A stretch of 64,000 bases of DNA from Fen-1273 sp963748405 (GCA_963748405.1 CAVVIT010000007.1:558001-622000); one strand, 5' to 3'. Counted from the stretch's first letter, positions 34,701 through 43,722 are shown. The notes: a model not told the origin generated them from the sequence alone. Numbers and translations: made by a program.

Positions 34701-35020
34701 CGAAGCCCTCCATCGTCCTTATCGGCGAGAGCAACTACTCGGACGCCCACCTGTTTCCCGTCGCCTACAAGCTGAAGGGGGGCGGGAAGACGCTCGGCAT
34801 GCCTGTGCCCGGGACCGGCACGTTCGTCTGGTGGGAGTCGCAGATCGATCCGACGCTCGTGTTCGGCATCCCGATGGGAGGGTGGAGGACCCCCGACGGG
34901 AAATTCTGCGAGAACAACCAGATGGAGCCGGACGTCAGGGTCCGGAACGAACCCGACGTCATATCGGAAGGCAGGGACGAGCAGATCGAAGCGGCGGTCA
35001 GGGAACTGATGAAGCAGTGA
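31772..35020 (+). CDS. Tricorn-like secreted S41 protease
   Basis: The 1082-residue protein has a signal peptide (MRKRILTLCFLGVLCTARAF). Tandem WD40/TolB-like propeller repeats (25-700, e.g. YPAISPDGTTVLF) follow, broken by a Lys/Glu-rich linker at about residues 565-605. Then come a helical core, a PDZ-like domain (780-850) and an S41 peptidase domain. The Ser in GESNYSDAH (Ser990) is the predicted nucleophile, and VDTRFNGGGNIHEQL carries the conserved NGGG. This is the bacterial Tricorn-homologue layout; it should act in the periplasm on peptides. GTG 31772 has GAAGGAG upstream. Confidence 0.92.
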   Translation: MRKRILTLCFLGVLCTARAFSSDSPLWLRYPAISPDGTTVLFCYKGDIYAVPSSGGTATPLTLSESYEFAPVWSHDGKTIAFASDRYGNFDVFVMPSTGGEGRRLTFHSAREIPSTFSADDKAVFFSAYRQQAATTAQFPVYLMTQLYSVPVAGGRVSMVLPVPALDATVDAAGDRIIFHDNKGYESEWRKHHTSSVTRDVWMYDVKTKKYTQLTTFKGEDRNPVFDADGEHFTYLSEETGSFNVHRGSIADPSKNTALTHFTKHPVRFLTRSSSGVLCFSFDGEIYTMAPGAEPKKVQVRIAEDGRNSIEKIVPVSEGFTEARLSPNGKEFAYVFRGEVFVTSMEGGITKRITNTPTQERSVSFSPDGRSLVYAAERENNWNVYRTTIVRKEEPYFYASTVLKEEPVVATPAEEYQPEFSPDGKEVAYLENRVTLKVVNLATKETRTILPGDRNYSYADGDQYYQWSPDSKWFLVQFGLPERIQVPQIGLVSADGKGEIHNLTESGYDSFDPKWVMDGKMMIWGSDRHGARQQGGDLFTADVYGMFFTRAAYDRFRLSKEEFALVKEQEEKQEKEKKEAEEKSKSGGKEKAGKDSAKKDVVVDWAGLNERKSRLTIHTSEANDWVLSKDGEKLFYLTVFDKGNDLWVTELRTKETKLLAKLGARRASMELSGDGKFIFLLLDGKPVKIDAESGKEEPVKTGGEMVLNAAGERGYIFDHAWRQFKEKFYVADLQGVDWEYYYTAYRKFLPFINNNYDFAEMLSEMLGEVNASHTGCRFNSFRANTDLTAELGLLYDAGYAGDGVKVAEVVEGGPLDVASSKIRPGDVIEKIDGIPLGASMDFYQLLNRKAGKLTLLSVYNPDDDSRWEESCKPVSWGEESELMYRRWVRNRRSEVAKLSGGKIGYVHVRSMDDESMRTVFEEALGRNLGTRAIIVDTRFNGGGNIHEQLSDFLTGKRYMDIVPHGQYIGSEPYDKWTKPSIVLIGESNYSDAHLFPVAYKLKGGGKTLGMPVPGTGTFVWWESQIDPTLVFGIPMGGWRTPDGKFCENNQMEPDVRVRNEPDVISEGRDEQIEAAVRELMKQ

Positions 35021-35061
35021 AGGAAACGGCATCCACACACATACACACTCCGGGAGGTTTC

Positions 35062-36474
35062 ATGAAAACTGCAGCGAAGTTGATCGTGTTCATGTGTGCA
35101 CTCGCGTCAGCGGGGGGGTCCGCCCTCGGACAGATTACGATCACGGCTTCGGACGTTGCCACGGCGCTTACCATCGGGGATTCGCTTGCGAACAAGTACG
35201 ACACGCTGACCTCCGTTCTGGATATCGGCCAGATCGGGGCGACGTCCTGGGATTTCCACGCGCTCAGGTCGGATTCCGCGCTCACGCTGACGAGCATCCC
35301 GCTCGCCGGCACGCCTTTCCTCTCGCATTTTCCCTCGGCGACGCACGTATTCCAGGCGAACCTGACTGTTGTGTACAGCGGCGCTCCCATTGCGGCGACG
35401 GGATACCTGTATTTCCAGATGACGACGGACATGCTGAACCTCGGGGAGGGGGCGACGGCGCTGGGCGGGCTTGCGACGCTGACCGGAACGAACGTACCGG
35501 CGGAGGTGTATTACCACCTTCCCTTGACGCTCGGAACGACGTGGACGACGACGTACCTTGACACCACCGACATCATCGCGTTGGGCTCCCTGCAATCAGC
35601 GACGGGGACGAGGCACAACGCGACGTACCTTGTCGATGCCTACGGCCTCATGACGATTCCCGGGGGCTCCGTGTACGACGCGCTCAGGATCAAGTCGGTG
35701 GACACCATCACGACGTACACTTCCGGCGTCCCGAAGACCGGCGTGTCCGTGGGATACATATTCCTGGCGAAGAACTTTGCGTCCGTGCAGGTCACCGCGC
35801 TCGGCCCCGGGGAACCGGATCACGGGGTGATCAACCTGCAGGTCCGTTCCACCTCGTGGAACGCCAGAGTGGACGCGCTTCCCATACAGCTTTCCTCGTT
35901 CACTGCGTCGCTGAACGCCTCCGGCGCGGGCGCCCTCCTGCGCTGGAGAACACTGAGCGAAGTGAACAATTACGGGTTCGATGTCCAGCGGGGAGCCTCT
36001 TCCGCGGGTGAATTCGCGACGCTTCCCGGGGCGTTCATTCCCGGCCACGGAACGACGACGGCGCCCTGCGATTACTCCTACGTCGATGCCGCCGCTCCTG
36101 CGGGCACCTGGTATTACCGCCTCAAGCAGATCGATCTTGACGGCGCCGTCCACTACAGCGATCCTGCCCGGACGGACGTTGCCGTGGCCGGGACAGTGAA
36201 CGATGTCCCGGCGGCGTTCTCCCTGGGCCAGAATTTCCCGAACCCCTTCAATCCCGAAACGACGATCCGCTACGGGCTCCCGGCGGCGTCAAACGTGGAT
36301 CTCGCTGTATATACCGTGCTCGGCGAGCGGGTCGCCGTGCTCTTCTCGGGTCCCCAGGGCGCGGGATTCCATGAGGTCAGGTTCGACGGTTCCGCTCTTG
36401 CGAGCGGGGTCTACTTCTACCGCCTCAAAGCGGGAAACTACGTGGAATCGAAAAAACTGACACTGCTGCGATGA
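35062..36474 (+). CDS. Secreted protein with T9SS sorting domain
   Basis: The 470-residue protein has a signal peptide (MKTAAKLIVFMCALASAGGSA) and a large beta-rich, Thr-rich N region with no recognised enzyme motif. A segment typical of T9SS cargo proteins follows (LPIQLSSFTASLNASGAGAL). It ends with the sorting domain: NFPNPFNPETTIRYGLP, VLGERVAVL and SGVYFYRLKAG. It should be exported by type IX secretion. It sits 41 nt after the Tricorn-like gene, and its stop overlaps the next start. Confidence 0.86.
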   Translation: MKTAAKLIVFMCALASAGGSALGQITITASDVATALTIGDSLANKYDTLTSVLDIGQIGATSWDFHALRSDSALTLTSIPLAGTPFLSHFPSATHVFQANLTVVYSGAPIAATGYLYFQMTTDMLNLGEGATALGGLATLTGTNVPAEVYYHLPLTLGTTWTTTYLDTTDIIALGSLQSATGTRHNATYLVDAYGLMTIPGGSVYDALRIKSVDTITTYTSGVPKTGVSVGYIFLAKNFASVQVTALGPGEPDHGVINLQVRSTSWNARVDALPIQLSSFTASLNASGAGALLRWRTLSEVNNYGFDVQRGASSAGEFATLPGAFIPGHGTTTAPCDYSYVDAAAPAGTWYYRLKQIDLDGAVHYSDPARTDVAVAGTVNDVPAAFSLGQNFPNPFNPETTIRYGLPAASNVDLAVYTVLGERVAVLFSGPQGAGFHEVRFDGSALASGVYFYRLKAGNYVESKKLTLLR

Positions 36475-37052
36475 GCCGCCGCATCTGCGTGTACTGTGCG
36501 TCGAGCCGGAGCTGCGACCCGGAATACCACCGGGCCGCATACCGGCTCGGGGGGCTCATCGCCGCGCAGTCCTGGTCCGTCGTGTACGGGGGCGGGGCGT
36601 ACGGGTCGATGGGAGCGCTGGCCGACGGGGCGATCGCCGGCGGGGGGAAGATCACCGGCGTCATTCCCAATTTCATGAAAGAGCTCGAATGGGCGCACGG
36701 GGGTCTGTCGGAGCTTCGCGTCGTGGAGGACATGCGGACGCGCAAGCACATGATGCTCTCCGACAGCGACGCCGTCGTGGCCCTTCCCGGGGGGAGCGGC
36801 ACGCTCGAGGAGCTGTTCGAAGCGCTCACGCTGAAACGGCTGGGAATCTACCTGAACCCGGTCATCCTGGTGAACATGAGGGGATTTTACGACCCGCTGC
36901 TCGCGCTCCTCGAGAAATGCATCACCGAGAAGTTCATGGACCGCGCTCACGGGGAAATGTGGACCGTCGTCGGCGATGTGGACGACGTCGTCGGCGCCGT
37001 GCTCCGGACGCCGGCGTGGCCGAAAGAGTCGAGGAATTTCGCGGTCGTTTGA
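36471..37052 (+). CDS. LOG-family nucleoside 5'-monophosphate phosphoribohydrolase
   Basis: The 193-residue protein is a TIGR00730-type enzyme. It has RICVYCASS at the N terminus, VYGGGAYGSMG, and the family signature PGGSGTLEELFE. Characterised members (LOG) hydrolyse cytokinin riboside monophosphates or AMP-like substrates, and some bacterial members are nucleotide 5'-monophosphate nucleosidases. Length is normal. ATG 36471 overlaps the stop of the T9SS cargo gene by four bases, an odd coupling of a cytosolic enzyme to a secreted protein. Confidence 0.9.
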   Translation: MSRRICVYCASSRSCDPEYHRAAYRLGGLIAAQSWSVVYGGGAYGSMGALADGAIAGGGKITGVIPNFMKELEWAHGGLSELRVVEDMRTRKHMMLSDSDAVVALPGGSGTLEELFEALTLKRLGIYLNPVILVNMRGFYDPLLALLEKCITEKFMDRAHGEMWTVVGDVDDVVGAVLRTPAWPKESRNFAVV

Positions 37053-37194
37053 TGATTCCCCCCGGCGGCTGGCGTACGCGATTGATCTTCGGGGGAAAGG
37101 AATGATCGTCTACGGAGTGCATGCGGCGGCTACGCGCTTGCCGCCGCGGCGATGAAGGAACTGATGAAACGCGGGAGCCCGGCCTGACGCTTCG

Positions 37195-37587
37195 TCAGTG
37201 CGCGTGCGCCTGTCTTCGTTCCCCTTCGCGGGGGACGAGCTCGTGGATGCGCATGTCGCGTTCGGGCGAGGCGAGGGCGGCCGCCTGCGCCGGCTGTTCA
37301 ACGTACGATTTCAGGTCGACCTTCAGGAACCGGGTCTCCTGCGGGCGGGGGGAAGAGCAGTGGATGCAGAGTGATTGCACGGTCGACATGAACCCGCATT
37401 GCGGGCAGATCCACACCTCGATCACCGGGTAGAGCCGCTCCCTTGCCGCCCCGCGCTCGTCTTCCTCCTCCCGGCAGTGGCGCGCAAGCTCGTCCTGGAG
37501 CTTGTGCTGTTCAGCGAGGAACAGAACGTACGCGACGAAAAGGAGGGCGGTGAGCGAGAGAAATCCGATGCCTATAGCGGGTGTCAT
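37195..37587 (-). CDS. Membrane protein with zinc-ribbon domain
   Basis: The 130-residue protein has one N-terminal membrane span (GIGFLSLTALLFVAYVLFLAE) and then a charged region. A CPQC...CIHC zinc ribbon (about residues 61-82) follows, with a helical tail. I do not recognise a named family. The start ATG 37587 has AGAGG upstream. The plus-strand gap 37053-37194 before it holds only a short, probably non-genic frame. Confidence 0.7.
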   Translation of the reverse strand: MTPAIGIGFLSLTALLFVAYVLFLAEQHKLQDELARHCREEEDERGAARERLYPVIEVWICPQCGFMSTVQSLCIHCSSPRPQETRFLKVDLKSYVEQPAQAAALASPERDMRIHELVPREGERRQAHAH

Positions 37588-37654
37588 TGCGACCTCTGGA
37601 TCGTTAAATTGTGAGCGCCCCCTCCGGGGCGATTGTGCGGGTGTCAGATCTTCT

Positions 37655-38218
37655 TCATCGCCCCGGCCACAGCCAGCCGAACATGCCGGCTGTGAAGAGC
37701 GCGTACAGGAGTCCGTCGAACGTGTTCTTCATGCTCGTTGTCCATGCCCGTTTGTACCAGATTGACTCCGACCATCCGCCGACGGCGTAGCAGAAGAACG
37801 CGGTCGCTCCCGCGAACCGGAAGACGGTAAGATACGATGCGCCGGCAGGGACCGCCCGGCTGGCGATGTACGCGGAGCAGAAGCTCACGACGAGGCAGAA
37901 GACGAACCACTGGATGAGGTTTCCCGCCATCGACGGTCTCCCTCCCTCCCACACCGTCAGGAGCGCTCCCGGCCCCTTCTTCACTTTTTCCCTGAACTCC
38001 GAAGTGTTCATGTCCTTCATGTTCGCGGGGCGCGGAAGTATGTACTCTCCGGCGGGGATCTTCATCTGGCGTATGGCGTTTGCAACGGCGTCTTCGTCGG
38101 GGAGCTTGCGAAGATCGTTTGCGTGATAGCCGAAGACCATGTGCACGAGCGAGCTGAGTACGAAGACGACGACGGCGGACAGAAGGATGGGAAGCCACAG
38201 GGACAACAGGGAGATCAT
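37655..38218 (-). CDS. Conserved-looking polytopic membrane protein
   Basis: The 187-residue protein has about four membrane spans: one at the N terminus (LSLWLPILLSAVVVFVLSSL) and three after residue 100. A cytosolic or periplasmic loop holds RQMKIPAGEYILPRPANM. The start ATG 38218 has GAGGAGG 7 nt upstream, an ideal site. No enzymatic motif is recognised. It is probably transcribed with the zinc-ribbon protein 67 nt downstream. Confidence 0.7.
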   Translation of the reverse strand: MISLLSLWLPILLSAVVVFVLSSLVHMVFGYHANDLRKLPDEDAVANAIRQMKIPAGEYILPRPANMKDMNTSEFREKVKKGPGALLTVWEGGRPSMAGNLIQWFVFCLVVSFCSAYIASRAVPAGASYLTVFRFAGATAFFCYAVGGWSESIWYKRAWTTSMKNTFDGLLYALFTAGMFGWLWPGR

Positions 38219-38473
38219 GAGAACCTCCTCATGGACGAAACACCTGGTACGAGAATTATTCAGGTTGAACGATGGGAGTCCCGCGGGGCAGAATGACGCT
38301 TCCGGGAACTCTGCGAATGTATAGGATTTTACCGGACAATGCAAGCCCGGGGACATGTTTTTCGATGTTTGTTTTCCTCAGGGAAACAAAGGGGATTTCG
38401 GCGTTTTCGGGAGGCATGACGGCCGTTGTGCCCCGGGAAGGGTTGCTCCCGGGATGGGGGGGGGGGAGAGTAA

Positions 38474-38502
38474 TTGATATTGGGACCCACCGGGGGTATA
38501 TT
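38474..38502 (+). promoter_or_regulatory. Candidate promoter directly abutting the PorV/PorQ-like start
   Basis: TTGATA (38474-38479), a 17-nt spacer and TATATT (38497-38502). ATG 38508 follows only 5 nt after the second box, so the transcript would be leaderless or nearly so. The rest of the 38219-38507 gap has no recognised gene and contains a G run at 38457-38466. Confidence 0.5.
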
Positions 38503-38507
38503 GCCGC

Positions 38508-39650
38508 ATGCGAAATATCCTGTCGCGAAAAGGTCTGCTCCGCGTGCTTGTCGCCTCAGCGATCGTTCCCCCTGCTGTTTCTGCCCAGGTCGCCTACTAT
38601 CAGACTCCGCTCGATGTCCCCTCTGATGCCCGGGGAGTGGGGATGGGAGAATCGCTTGTCGCCCTCCGGGGGAATTCGTCGGCACTGGTCTACAATCCGG
38701 CCGGTCTCGCTTCACTGGTGGGTGCAGGATTCTCGTACTCCGAGCGGGAATTGAACTGGATGCCGGGACTCGAAGATTTCAGGTATTACGGATTCAACGG
38801 CTGGGTGGAGACACCCGTCGGCGTCTTCGCCGCCCGGTACGACAGGTTTTCCATGGGGACGATAAACGGTGCGCTGCAGGCGGACAACGCGCAGGGCTAC
38901 GTGGACGTGAACATCACCCCGTACAAGCACGACATCATACTCGGGTTCGGGAGGGAAATCGGGGGGGGATTGGAGGCCGGAGTCTCCGCAAAGTACTATG
39001 ACGACGTGACGGACTATGCCCCGGGAACCGAATCCGAATTCCCCTCCGGGACGCCCTCGACGACGCCCGCCTGGCTCTTCGACGGAGGGCTGCTGTACAC
39101 CGTCCCGGGACTTCCGGGGCGTGGCTCCGCACTCGAAGAACTGACGATCGCGCTTTCACTGCAGAACGTCGGGACGAAGATCAAATATGCGTGGGGCGGC
39201 CTCTCTTCCCCGTCGGAACAGGCGCTCCCCGAGTACTTCCGCGCCGGGCTCGCGTTGAAGGCTGCGCTCCCGGGCTCCGGATCCCCGGGTCCGGAGTTGC
39301 TCGCGATGGCGTTCACGCTCGAATACTCTAACCTCCTCAATACCTCTCCCGACCGCATCGGTGGGACCGCGTTCTGGGGGTCGGGGCTCGAATTGACGCT
39401 GGGGGGGATCGTTACGCTCCGGGGCGGTTGCGTCGTGCTGCCCGTGACGAGCGCATACGGGGAAGCGGGGGCGGTCGCCTACAGGTACGGTTTGGGAGTG
39501 AATTTCCCCCTGAGGAGAATGGGGATACCCGTGCCGCTTGTCATCGAGGCGGGGTATGCCGCAATCCCCCTGCGTGACATGGCAATGCTGTTCTTCGGGC
39601 CGCAGAGGCATTCCCTTGATTCGTTTACGTTCGAAGTGAGGATGGAATGA
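38508..39650 (+). CDS. PorV/PorQ-like outer-membrane barrel
   Basis: The 380-residue protein has a signal peptide (cleaved near SAQ) and the family opening DARGVGMGESLVALRGNSSAL followed by VYNPAGLASL. A beta barrel follows and ends FEVRM. The PorV/PorQ-like family includes T9SS shuttle and assembly components, fitting the T9SS cargo proteins in this window, but the broad family also has non-T9SS members. It overlaps the next barrel gene by four bases. Confidence 0.8.
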   Translation: MRNILSRKGLLRVLVASAIVPPAVSAQVAYYQTPLDVPSDARGVGMGESLVALRGNSSALVYNPAGLASLVGAGFSYSERELNWMPGLEDFRYYGFNGWVETPVGVFAARYDRFSMGTINGALQADNAQGYVDVNITPYKHDIILGFGREIGGGLEAGVSAKYYDDVTDYAPGTESEFPSGTPSTTPAWLFDGGLLYTVPGLPGRGSALEELTIALSLQNVGTKIKYAWGGLSSPSEQALPEYFRAGLALKAALPGSGSPGPELLAMAFTLEYSNLLNTSPDRIGGTAFWGSGLELTLGGIVTLRGGCVVLPVTSAYGEAGAVAYRYGLGVNFPLRRMGIPVPLVIEAGYAAIPLRDMAMLFFGPQRHSLDSFTFEVRME

Positions 39651-40264
39651 AACTCCGCGCGATTCCGTTCCTCGTTCTCTGCGCCGCTTCGGCCGGGGCG
39701 CAGGTGCCGCTCGCGGCGGGCATCACGGCGGCGGCGGTCTTTTCGAAACCCTTTCTCGATGACTACGGCGCCACCCCGCTGACGATTTCGCGCACGGCGT
39801 ATGCCTCCGTCGGCGGAGTGCTCCGCGTTCCGCTGGAGGGATCCCTTTTCGTCCAGCTCGAGCCCGCGTTCGTCCGCAAAGGTCTTGAAGGAATGGAATC
39901 CCTCTACGGCTACTCGTACCGTGTCAGGGGGAACGCGGACTACGTCGAACTCCCCGTTGTTCTCTGCCTGTCGTTTCCTTCCGGGGCATTTTCCCCGTAC
40001 GCGATGATCGGTCCCGCGCTCGGATACAAGGTGGCCGAGAAATGGGATTTCGGGTTTGCATCCGGACCCCCGCCCGACCTGTATGAACGGTATGACGTCT
40101 CTCTCGAGGGGGGAGGAGGTCTTGAATACCGTTTTGCGCCGTCGGCGTCCGCGGTGGTTCAGGCCCGCTATTCCATCGGGTTGAACCAGATCAACACGAG
40201 CGGAAGCGGCGGGCTCCGCTCATCCGAAGTCAGACTCAGCGCGGGGCTCCTCTTTCGGCTGTAG
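39647..40264 (+). CDS. PorT-like outer-membrane beta-barrel
   Basis: The 205-residue protein has a signal peptide (MKLRAIPFLVLCAASAGAQ) and an eight-strand barrel of the OMP_b-brl_2 (PorT-like) type with ELPVVLCLSFPSGAFSPYAMIG. A long hairpin and a final strand LSAGLLFRL follow. PorT has a role in T9SS, but many members of this fold are unrelated. ATG 39647 overlaps the upstream stop, so the two barrels are coupled. Confidence 0.72.
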   Translation: MKLRAIPFLVLCAASAGAQVPLAAGITAAAVFSKPFLDDYGATPLTISRTAYASVGGVLRVPLEGSLFVQLEPAFVRKGLEGMESLYGYSYRVRGNADYVELPVVLCLSFPSGAFSPYAMIGPALGYKVAEKWDFGFASGPPPDLYERYDVSLEGGGGLEYRFAPSASAVVQARYSIGLNQINTSGSGGLRSSEVRLSAGLLFRL

Positions 40265-40318
40265 GTTCCCGTTCAGTCGGTTCTCTCTCACGCCACCCGT
40301 CGACACATTCGGAGCACG

Positions 40319-42015
40319 ATGCTCATGACACAGCACACGTTTCCCGGCGGATTCCGCGGAATGGTATCCCTCGCGCTTCTCCCGGTCCTCATCCATTCTT
40401 CCGCCCCGGCGGGTGAAGGGGGGGCGAACGTCGAAATCCGGAGCCTGACGCTTTTCAAGAACGGGCTCGGGTTCGTCGTCTCGTCCGCCCGGATTCCTGA
40501 ACGCTCCACGTCGGTGCGCATCGGACAACTCCCCGTCCCTTCGTTTGGAACGTTCTGGATAGGGTACCCGAAAGAAGTCAAAGTCCGGAGTCTCGTCACG
40601 TCGATGGAAGAGGTCGAGAGGTCCGTTCCCGCGCAGAACATCGGGCAGGTCGTTCAGGCCAGCGCGGGCCGCAGGGTGATCGTCCACACGCCTGACCGCG
40701 ATTTCGACGGCGTCGTCCTTCCGCGCGCGGTCCCCTCGGGCCCGCCGCTTGCGCCGAGCCCGTACGTTATGAGCCCCCGGACTCCCGATCCGTACGGTTC
40801 GGACATCAGGCCGATGCCGGGCACCGACGTCCTGATGCTGAAAACGGAGAAAGGGACGGTCGTCCTGAGTCCTTCCTCCGTGATGCGGGCGGAATTCCCC
40901 GACAGCGACCCGGTCGCGACGGTCCAGTTCAGGACGCAATCCCCCTCGTTGCGCATCGAGCTGGAGAAGCCCGCCGGGGGGGAGGACCTCACCGTGAGCT
41001 GCCTGGTGCACGGCGTCACCTGGGTCCCCTCGTATATGATCGACCTGTCGGATCCGAAGACGGCGAAGTTCAGCGCCCACGCGGAGATCGTCAACGAGCT
41101 GGCGGATCTCGACGGCGTGAGCCTCCGGCTGGTCACGGGATTCCCGAATCTCCGGTTCGGGGAGATCCTGAGCCCGGTCGCGATGAGCCAGACGCTTGCG
41201 GATTTTCTCCGCTCGCTGGCCGGGGGGGCCGCCGCGCAGGGAGCGAATGCGTCGATGCTCATGAACCAGGTGGCGCTCATGACGGGAAATTCACGCGCTG
41301 CGGACGACGTTGCTGCGCTCGTCCCCGGGTATACCACCGCCCAGGAGGGCCTTGTCGCCGAGGACCTGTACATGTATCCCGTAGGCGGGTTCTCGCTGAA
41401 GAGGAATGAAACTGCGTGGGTCCCCCTGTTTACGGCGGAAATGCCGTACAGGCACGTGTACACCTGGAAGATCGCCGATTTCCTCGATGAGAACGATCAT
41501 TACCGGCCGGCGGCGGAAAGGCCCGACCGCGTGAAAGCGGAAGAGGTCTGGCATTCCTGCCGGATCGTCAATACACTCTCGATGCCGCTCACGACCGCTT
41601 CGGCGGAATTCGTGACGGGGGGGAGTTCACGGGACAGGACGTCTGCTATTACACCCCCCCGAAATCGGAAACGACGATACGGATCAACAAGGCGCTCAAC
41701 ATACTCGCCGACCAGGCGGAAAGCGAGGTCGAACGAAAACGGGATGCCTCCGTCATTCACGGATATCACTACGACCTCGTGAAGATCAGGGGGGATCTGA
41801 AGCTCCGGAACAGGATTGACCGGGCGGTCAGCGTGGAGATCACGAAAGAGCTCTCCGGGGACGTCCTGGAATCCGACCCCCGTGCGGGCGACGTGAAAAC
41901 GGCGAAAGGATTGAAACAGGTCAACACGAAGCACGTGCTTACGTGGCTCCTCACCCTGGAGCCCGGTGAGGAGCGGAGCGTGTCATACCAGTACCAGGTG
42001 TATTTCAGGGAGTAG
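40319..42015 (+). CDS. DUF4139-like secreted protein, frameshifted at a poly-G run
   Basis: Two frames together encode one protein of about 564 residues. Frame one (40319 to about 41620) ends TASAEFVTGG. The second frame continues with EFTGQDVCYY and proceeds through a DUF4139-type barrel half, LKLRNRIDRAVSVEITKELSG, to a stop at 42013-42015. Restoring one G to the 7-G run at 41617-41623 joins them. The N region has LTLFKNGLGFVVSSA, as in DUF4139/DUF4140 proteins. It is likely a functional gene with a sequence-level error or a slipped allele. The role is unknown. Confidence 0.75.
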
Positions 42016-42084
42016 GGGATCGCGCGCGGCTGCGCGTAACCCCGTTTCCTGCACTATGCAATCACAACGAGAGAAGGAGACCGC

Positions 42085-42516
42085 ATGCGCCCGAAACTGG
42101 ATGTGAAGCTCTGGCTGTACGCCTCTGTTGCAGCGTTCGTGCTGCTCTCACTGGCGTCGTTCGTCTCGAGAATGATCATACCGGCTGCGCCCCCCGGGGG
42201 AGGCATGCCGGTGCCCGAGACCGGGATGATGGCCCGGCTGCTGATTTACCTCGGCAGGATTGTCTTCAGCCTCGTCTTCGTTTATGTCTACGTCAAAGGG
42301 TACGAACAGAGATCCTGGGCGGGGGAGGGGTTGCGGTTCGGCGCCTGCATCGCGGTGCTCGTGGCTGTTCCCAATCTCGTTTACACGCTCGTCGCCCCGG
42401 GGGCGCCGGCGGCCGAGACGGTCGGCCCGCTCCTGAGAAACGTCGTTCAGCTTCTCCTGGCCGGTCCCCTTGTTGCGGCGATATACAGGCCGGGCGGGGC
42501 GAAGCCTGCCGCCTGA
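42085..42516 (+). CDS. Small polytopic membrane protein
   Basis: The 143-residue protein has about four membrane spans (LWLYASVAAFVLLSLASFVS, IYLGRIVFSLVFVYVYV and two more). ATG 42085 has AGAAGGAG upstream. I do not recognise a family name. It ends exactly before the stop of the convergent glycosyltransferase gene. Confidence 0.7.
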   Translation: MRPKLDVKLWLYASVAAFVLLSLASFVSRMIIPAAPPGGGMPVPETGMMARLLIYLGRIVFSLVFVYVYVKGYEQRSWAGEGLRFGACIAVLVAVPNLVYTLVAPGAPAAETVGPLLRNVVQLLLAGPLVAAIYRPGGAKPAA

Positions 42517-43722
42517 TCACGCAGAGATGACATTCTGTGCGGCGCGCTCCTCCGGGTGTGCGGTCAGCCGTGTGACGTGCACCAGCATGAGTATCCAGAG
42601 ACCGTACGCCACGAAGAGGAGATGGTATTCCGCGAGGGGCTCGAGGAACCGGAATTCGGTCACCGAAGGCATGCAGAGGATGAAGACGAAGAGGGCGGAT
42701 TCGATCCGTCGGGTTCCTGCGCCCCGGAGCAGTATGTAGGCGGGAGGGATGAGCTGGATGAACGAGTAGTCCTTGAACCGGGGGACGACAAGCGGATATG
42801 CGAGGCATGCCAGCGAGACCGCAAGGATCCGCCGGTTCGGGATACCTGACCTGGTGAGATTCAGGATCAAGCGCGCCGTGACCGCAAGGACCGCGACCGC
42901 GTGCAGGGCGAACAGGAGCTTGACGGCGGAATCCGGAAGGGTCCATCCGGTGTGCGACCCGATGAGGTCGCGCGTATCGGCGAGGCATGCCCACAGGCAC
43001 GGGTTCGACGATCCCCGTTCACCCGGCCACAGGAGCACGCGTCCGTTTGCGAGAAATGATTCGAACAGACGGGGCCAGCCGGCGAACGAGATCGCCAGCG
43101 GCGCCCCGATCGCCAGGATTCCCGATGCGAACGGGAGCGCCCCCTTTCGCGGGGGGAGGAAGAGGAGCAGGAGGAGAAACAGTCCGTTCGTCACCTTGAA
43201 CACGGCGCTCGCGGCGACAAGAAGCGCAAAGACAAGCGGCCGGTCGTCCGCGAGCGCAAGAAAACCTCCCCAGAGAAATGCCTGCTCGACGATTGCCACG
43301 TTTCCCGTTGACAGATCGATAAGTATCGCGGCGTTGAATGCAAGCGCCGCGAACGCGTAGAAGAAAAGGTCCGGGGGCTTGAGCATCTTCCGCCAGGCAA
43401 GGAGGAGCGCGGCGAGGAACACCCCCTTGAGGAGGAGCCACGCCAGACGGGCATCGGGATAGGCCAGTGCGGGAGCCCATCCGAACAGGGGGAGGACGTG
43501 GGGGGGATAAACGAACATGAGGTGTTCCGGGATCCCCTGCGGAGCGGTATCGTAGGGGTTCAACCCGCGGGAATACGCAAGCGACGTATAGTAATAGGTT
43601 GCAAAATCCCTCTGGAATTTCCCCGGGGAAAAAGCGAGGAGGCCGAAGAATCCCGCCGCTCCCGCGATGAGAAGGGCGCCGACGAGAATTTTGAGTGTGC
43701 CGCTCTTCATGTTTGCCGCCAT
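42517..43722 (-). CDS. GT87-like (DUF2029) membrane glycosyltransferase
   Basis: The 401-residue protein has about ten hydrophobic segments and an early acidic motif FQRDFATYYYTSLAYSRG, as in the polyprenyl-phosphate mannosyltransferase/GT87 group. The PPHVLPLF and SSNPCLWACL loops face the outside. It would transfer sugar from a lipid-linked donor at the inner membrane. Start ATG 43722 is one option (a Met also lies four codons in). The acceptor is unknown. Confidence 0.78.
   Translation of the reverse strand: MAANMKSGTLKILVGALLIAGAAGFFGLLAFSPGKFQRDFATYYYTSLAYSRGLNPYDTAPQGIPEHLMFVYPPHVLPLFGWAPALAYPDARLAWLLLKGVFLAALLLAWRKMLKPPDLFFYAFAALAFNAAILIDLSTGNVAIVEQAFLWGGFLALADDRPLVFALLVAASAVFKVTNGLFLLLLLFLPPRKGALPFASGILAIGAPLAISFAGWPRLFESFLANGRVLLWPGERGSSNPCLWACLADTRDLIGSHTGWTLPDSAVKLLFALHAVAVLAVTARLILNLTRSGIPNRRILAVSLACLAYPLVVPRFKDYSFIQLIPPAYILLRGAGTRRIESALFVFILCMPSVTEFRFLEPLAEYHLLFVAYGLWILMLVHVTRLTAHPEERAAQNVISA

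Noticed and set aside
37102..37190. A short plus-strand frame beginning MIVYGVHA and, after a shift, GGYALAAAAMKELMKRG
   Set aside because: Joining the halves needs an insertion outside a homopolymer, and no family match is evident. Too short to call.
41617..41623. Programmed ribosomal frameshift in the DUF4139-like gene
   Set aside because: No slippery heptamer followed by a clear stimulatory structure was recognised, and the same type of contraction appears at two other runs, so an error or slippage is simpler.
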